DNA from: JBDSLU01 sp031407765
GTDB lineage: Bacteria > Acidobacteriota > Vicinamibacteria > Vicinamibacterales > Vicinamibacteraceae
Length of the DNA stretch: 17,491 nucleotides
NCBI GenBank assembly: GCA_031407765.1
Contig: JANOIR010000327.1
Coordinates: forward strand, 1-17,491
Direction: 5' to 3'
Positions 15,587 through 17,491 of this stretch are shown piece by piece. The translations under genes were made by a program, and so were the position numbers. Positions within the stretch are counted from its first letter, which is position 1, and the number at the start of each line of letters is the position of its first letter. The notes below the pieces were generated by a model, which made no database searches, was not told the origin of the DNA, and saw nothing but the letters and a program-made list of their open reading frames with translations.

Positions 15587-17400
15587 GATCGTATTCGCGA
15601 CTGATTCTCGGCGCGCTGCTGGTGGTGCTGCTGGCCACGCCGCTCCTGATCCGCCGCTATCGCGCCGCGATCGTGCATGCGCCTTCAGCAGGCATGCCGT
15701 CCGTCGACGCGAAGGCCCGATACGGCTTCGCCTTCACCGAGGCGGCGAAGGCGGCCGGGCTCGACTTCACGCACCAGGGGCCGACGCTCGACGCGAAGCT
15801 CGCGCACATCATGCCGCAGGTGGCGTCGATGGGCGCCGGCCTCGCCATCGTCGACGTCGACGCCGACGGCCACGCCGATCTGTACGTCACCAACAGCAAG
15901 GAAGGGTCCAAGAACCGCCTGTACCGCAACAGGGGTGACGCGACCTTCGAAGAAATCGGCGAACGGGTCGGCCTCGCCGCATTGAACGAGCCGGGCACTG
16001 GCGTCTCGATGGGCAGCGTCTGGGGCGACTACGACAACGACGGCTTCGAGGACGTGATCGTCTACAAGTGGGGGCGGCCGGAGCTGTTACACAACGACGG
16101 CGGCAAGGCCTTCACCCGCGTCTCCGAGCGCGCCGGCCTGCCGGCCTGGGCCAACATCAACGCAGCCGTCTGGCTGGACTTCGATCGCGACGGCCGGCTC
16201 GACCTGTTCCTCGGTGGCTACTTCGCCGAGCAGGTCAATCTGTGGAAGCTCGCCAACACCAGGATGATGCCGGAGAGCTTCGAGTACGCCAACAACGGCG
16301 GCCGCAAGTTCCTCTACCGCAATCTCGGCGGCGGGCGGTTCGAGGAGGTCAGTGCCAAGGTCGGCCTGACGTCGCGGCGCTGGGCGCTGGCGGCGGTCGC
16401 CGCGGACCTGCGCGGCACCGGGTATCCCGATCTGTTCATCGCCAACGACTACGGTGTGTCGGAGCTGTTCGTCAACGACAACGGCAGGTTTCGCGAGATC
16501 GGCAAGGACAGCGGCGTCGGCTACGCGCCGAAGAGTGGCATGAACGCCTCGGTCGGCGACGTGCTCAACCAGGGGGCGTTTGCCATCTACGTGTCGAACA
16601 TCTCCGAGGAAGGCATCCTGATCCAGGGCAACAACCTGTGGATGCCGACCGGCGGTACGCCGCAGCTGCCGACCTACGAGAACGTCGCCCGCGCCATGGG
16701 CGTCGATCTCGGCGGCTGGAGCTTCGGCGCCCAGTTCGGCGACCTGAACAACGACGGCTTCCTCGATCTGTATCTGGTCAATGGCTACGTTTCGGCCTCG
16801 AAGACCGACAGTTACTGGTACGACTACTCGAAGATCGCCGGCGGGCACGAGGTGGTGATCTCGGACGCGGCCAACTGGCCGCCGATGGGCACGCGCAGCC
16901 TGGCCGGCTACCAGGCCAAGAAGGTGTGGCTGAGCGACGGCGCCGGCCACTTCACCGACGTCGCGCCGATGGTCGGCGTCACCGACCGCCATGACGGACG
17001 CTCGATCGCGCTCGGCGACTTCGGCAACCGCGGTGTGCTCGACGCCGTGGTCGCCAACCAGCGGGGCCCGCTGCTGTTCTATCGCAACGACGTGGCGCCG
17101 GGCCGCGCCTGGATCGCGTTCGACCTGACCGGCCGCTGCCAGTCGGACACCGAGCCGGCGATGACCTGCTCGAACCGCAGCGCGATTGGCGCCCGCGCCA
17201 CCGTCCACTTCAACGGCCAGCAGCAGGTGCAGGAGGTGTCCGGCGGCTCGGGGTTCTGCGCCCAGAACCAGCGCCGGCTGCACTTCGGCCTCGGCGCCAG
17301 CCCAAAAGTCGACAAGGTCACCATCCGCTGGCCTTCCGGTAAAATCACCGAGATCGCGGCGCCGGCGACCGGCCGCGTGCACGCCCTCAAGGAGCCGTGA
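15583..17400 (+). CDS. CRTAC1-family FG-GAP/UnbV protein, membrane-anchored
   Basis: A 605-residue protein. Residues 7-25 (LILGALLVVLLATPLLI and flanks) form an N-terminal membrane helix or uncleaved signal anchor, followed by RRYRA. The body is FG-GAP/VCBS repeats with several DxDxDGxxDL calcium loops: D91-V-D93-A-D95-G (DVDADGHADLYV), DYDNDGFEDVIV, DFDRDGRLDLFLGG and DLNNDGFLDLYLVN. Residues about 529-590 are a full ASPIC/UnbV domain (SNRSAIGARATVHF, VSGGSGFCAQNQRRLHFGLG, VTIRWPSGKI). Three Cys near the end (GRCQSD, MTCSNRS, GFCAQ) could form a disulfide outside the cytoplasm. It is a typical CRTAC1-family member by order and length. The start overlaps the upstream stop as ATGA and its stop overlaps the next ATG as TGATG. 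It probably works with the preceding lipoprotein as a surface or periplasmic pair; the biochemical role of the family is not settled. Confidence 0.87.
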   Translation: MRSYSRLILGALLVVLLATPLLIRRYRAAIVHAPSAGMPSVDAKARYGFAFTEAAKAAGLDFTHQGPTLDAKLAHIMPQVASMGAGLAIVDVDADGHADLYVTNSKEGSKNRLYRNRGDATFEEIGERVGLAALNEPGTGVSMGSVWGDYDNDGFEDVIVYKWGRPELLHNDGGKAFTRVSERAGLPAWANINAAVWLDFDRDGRLDLFLGGYFAEQVNLWKLANTRMMPESFEYANNGGRKFLYRNLGGGRFEEVSAKVGLTSRRWALAAVAADLRGTGYPDLFIANDYGVSELFVNDNGRFREIGKDSGVGYAPKSGMNASVGDVLNQGAFAIYVSNISEEGILIQGNNLWMPTGGTPQLPTYENVARAMGVDLGGWSFGAQFGDLNNDGFLDLYLVNGYVSASKTDSYWYDYSKIAGGHEVVISDAANWPPMGTRSLAGYQAKKVWLSDGAGHFTDVAPMVGVTDRHDGRSIALGDFGNRGVLDAVVANQRGPLLFYRNDVAPGRAWIAFDLTGRCQSDTEPAMTCSNRSAIGARATVHFNGQQQVQEVSGGSGFCAQNQRRLHFGLGASPKVDKVTIRWPSGKITEIAAPATGRVHALKEP

Positions 17401-17491
17401 TGCCGGGCCTGTTGCCAAAGTCGTTCGACAAGCGCTATCTCGCGCCCGTCCTGGTCACCATGGTGCTCATCGTCGGCCAGGTGACCTTCGG
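17400..17491 (+). CDS. N-terminus of a membrane protein, possibly UnbU/RnfD-like
   Basis: Only 30 residues are visible before the window ends. The protein begins MPGLLPKSFDKRYLAPVLVT and continues into a hydrophobic MVLIVGQVTFG segment, so a membrane helix starts near residue 13. The ATG shares its A with the stop of the CRTAC1 gene (TGATG), so it belongs to the same operon. UnbV-type proteins are often encoded beside UnbU, an RnfD-related multi-pass membrane protein, and the short sequence fits that pattern. The fragment is too short for a firm call; any inner-membrane protein would also fit. Confidence 0.45.
   Translation, partial: MPGLLPKSFDKRYLAPVLVTMVLIVGQVTF

Noticed and set aside
12077..17400. 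A complete enediyne biosynthetic cluster, because of the UnbV-like domains.
   Set aside because: No enediyne polyketide synthase or thioesterase is present; UnbV domains are widespread in CRTAC1 proteins of environmental bacteria.

Overview
The window is GC-rich and densely coded, with short intergenic gaps, many GTG starts and several overlapping stop/start junctions. The gene content suggests an Acidobacteriota-like soil or environmental bacterium: an ECF sigma factor, a TPR-CHAT protein, UnbV/CRTAC1 beta-propeller proteins and a diverged HD-GYP protein. That placement is inferred from gene families only; there is no rRNA or other marker here. No tRNA, rRNA, CRISPR array or insertion sequence was seen.

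Left region (1-5410). The N-terminal part of an ECF-type sigma factor reads leftwards off the edge. Divergent from it is a three-gene rightward set: a clostripain-like (C11) cysteine peptidase, a 130-residue coiled-coil protein, and a large TPR-CHAT protein. Both large proteins are caspase-fold (clan CD) peptidases with visible His/Cys dyads. The set looks like a protease-based signalling or conflict module, possibly under the neighbouring sigma factor (inference).

Middle region (5421-7803, all minus strand). In transcription order it holds a two-lobed HD-GYP-type phosphohydrolase, a 58-residue two-helix membrane protein, and a GNAT acetyltransferase whose stop lies 10 bases from the stop of the CHAT gene.

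Right region (7999-17491, all plus strand). At least six genes form what looks like one operon: an asparagine-synthetase-like protein without a visible amidotransferase cysteine, a radical SAM protein resembling archaeosine synthase RaSEA, an FAD-dependent halogenase-like oxidoreductase, a TPR/FG-GAP/UnbV lipoprotein, a membrane-anchored CRTAC1-family protein, and the start of a membrane protein that may be UnbU/RnfD-like. The junctions are TAGTG, ATGA, a 15-base gap, ATGA and TGATG. Three apparent small-molecule or peptide-tailoring enzymes joined to surface-anchored propeller proteins make this operon the best candidate here for an undescribed pathway. Its product cannot be deduced from the sequence, and no precursor peptide was recognised.
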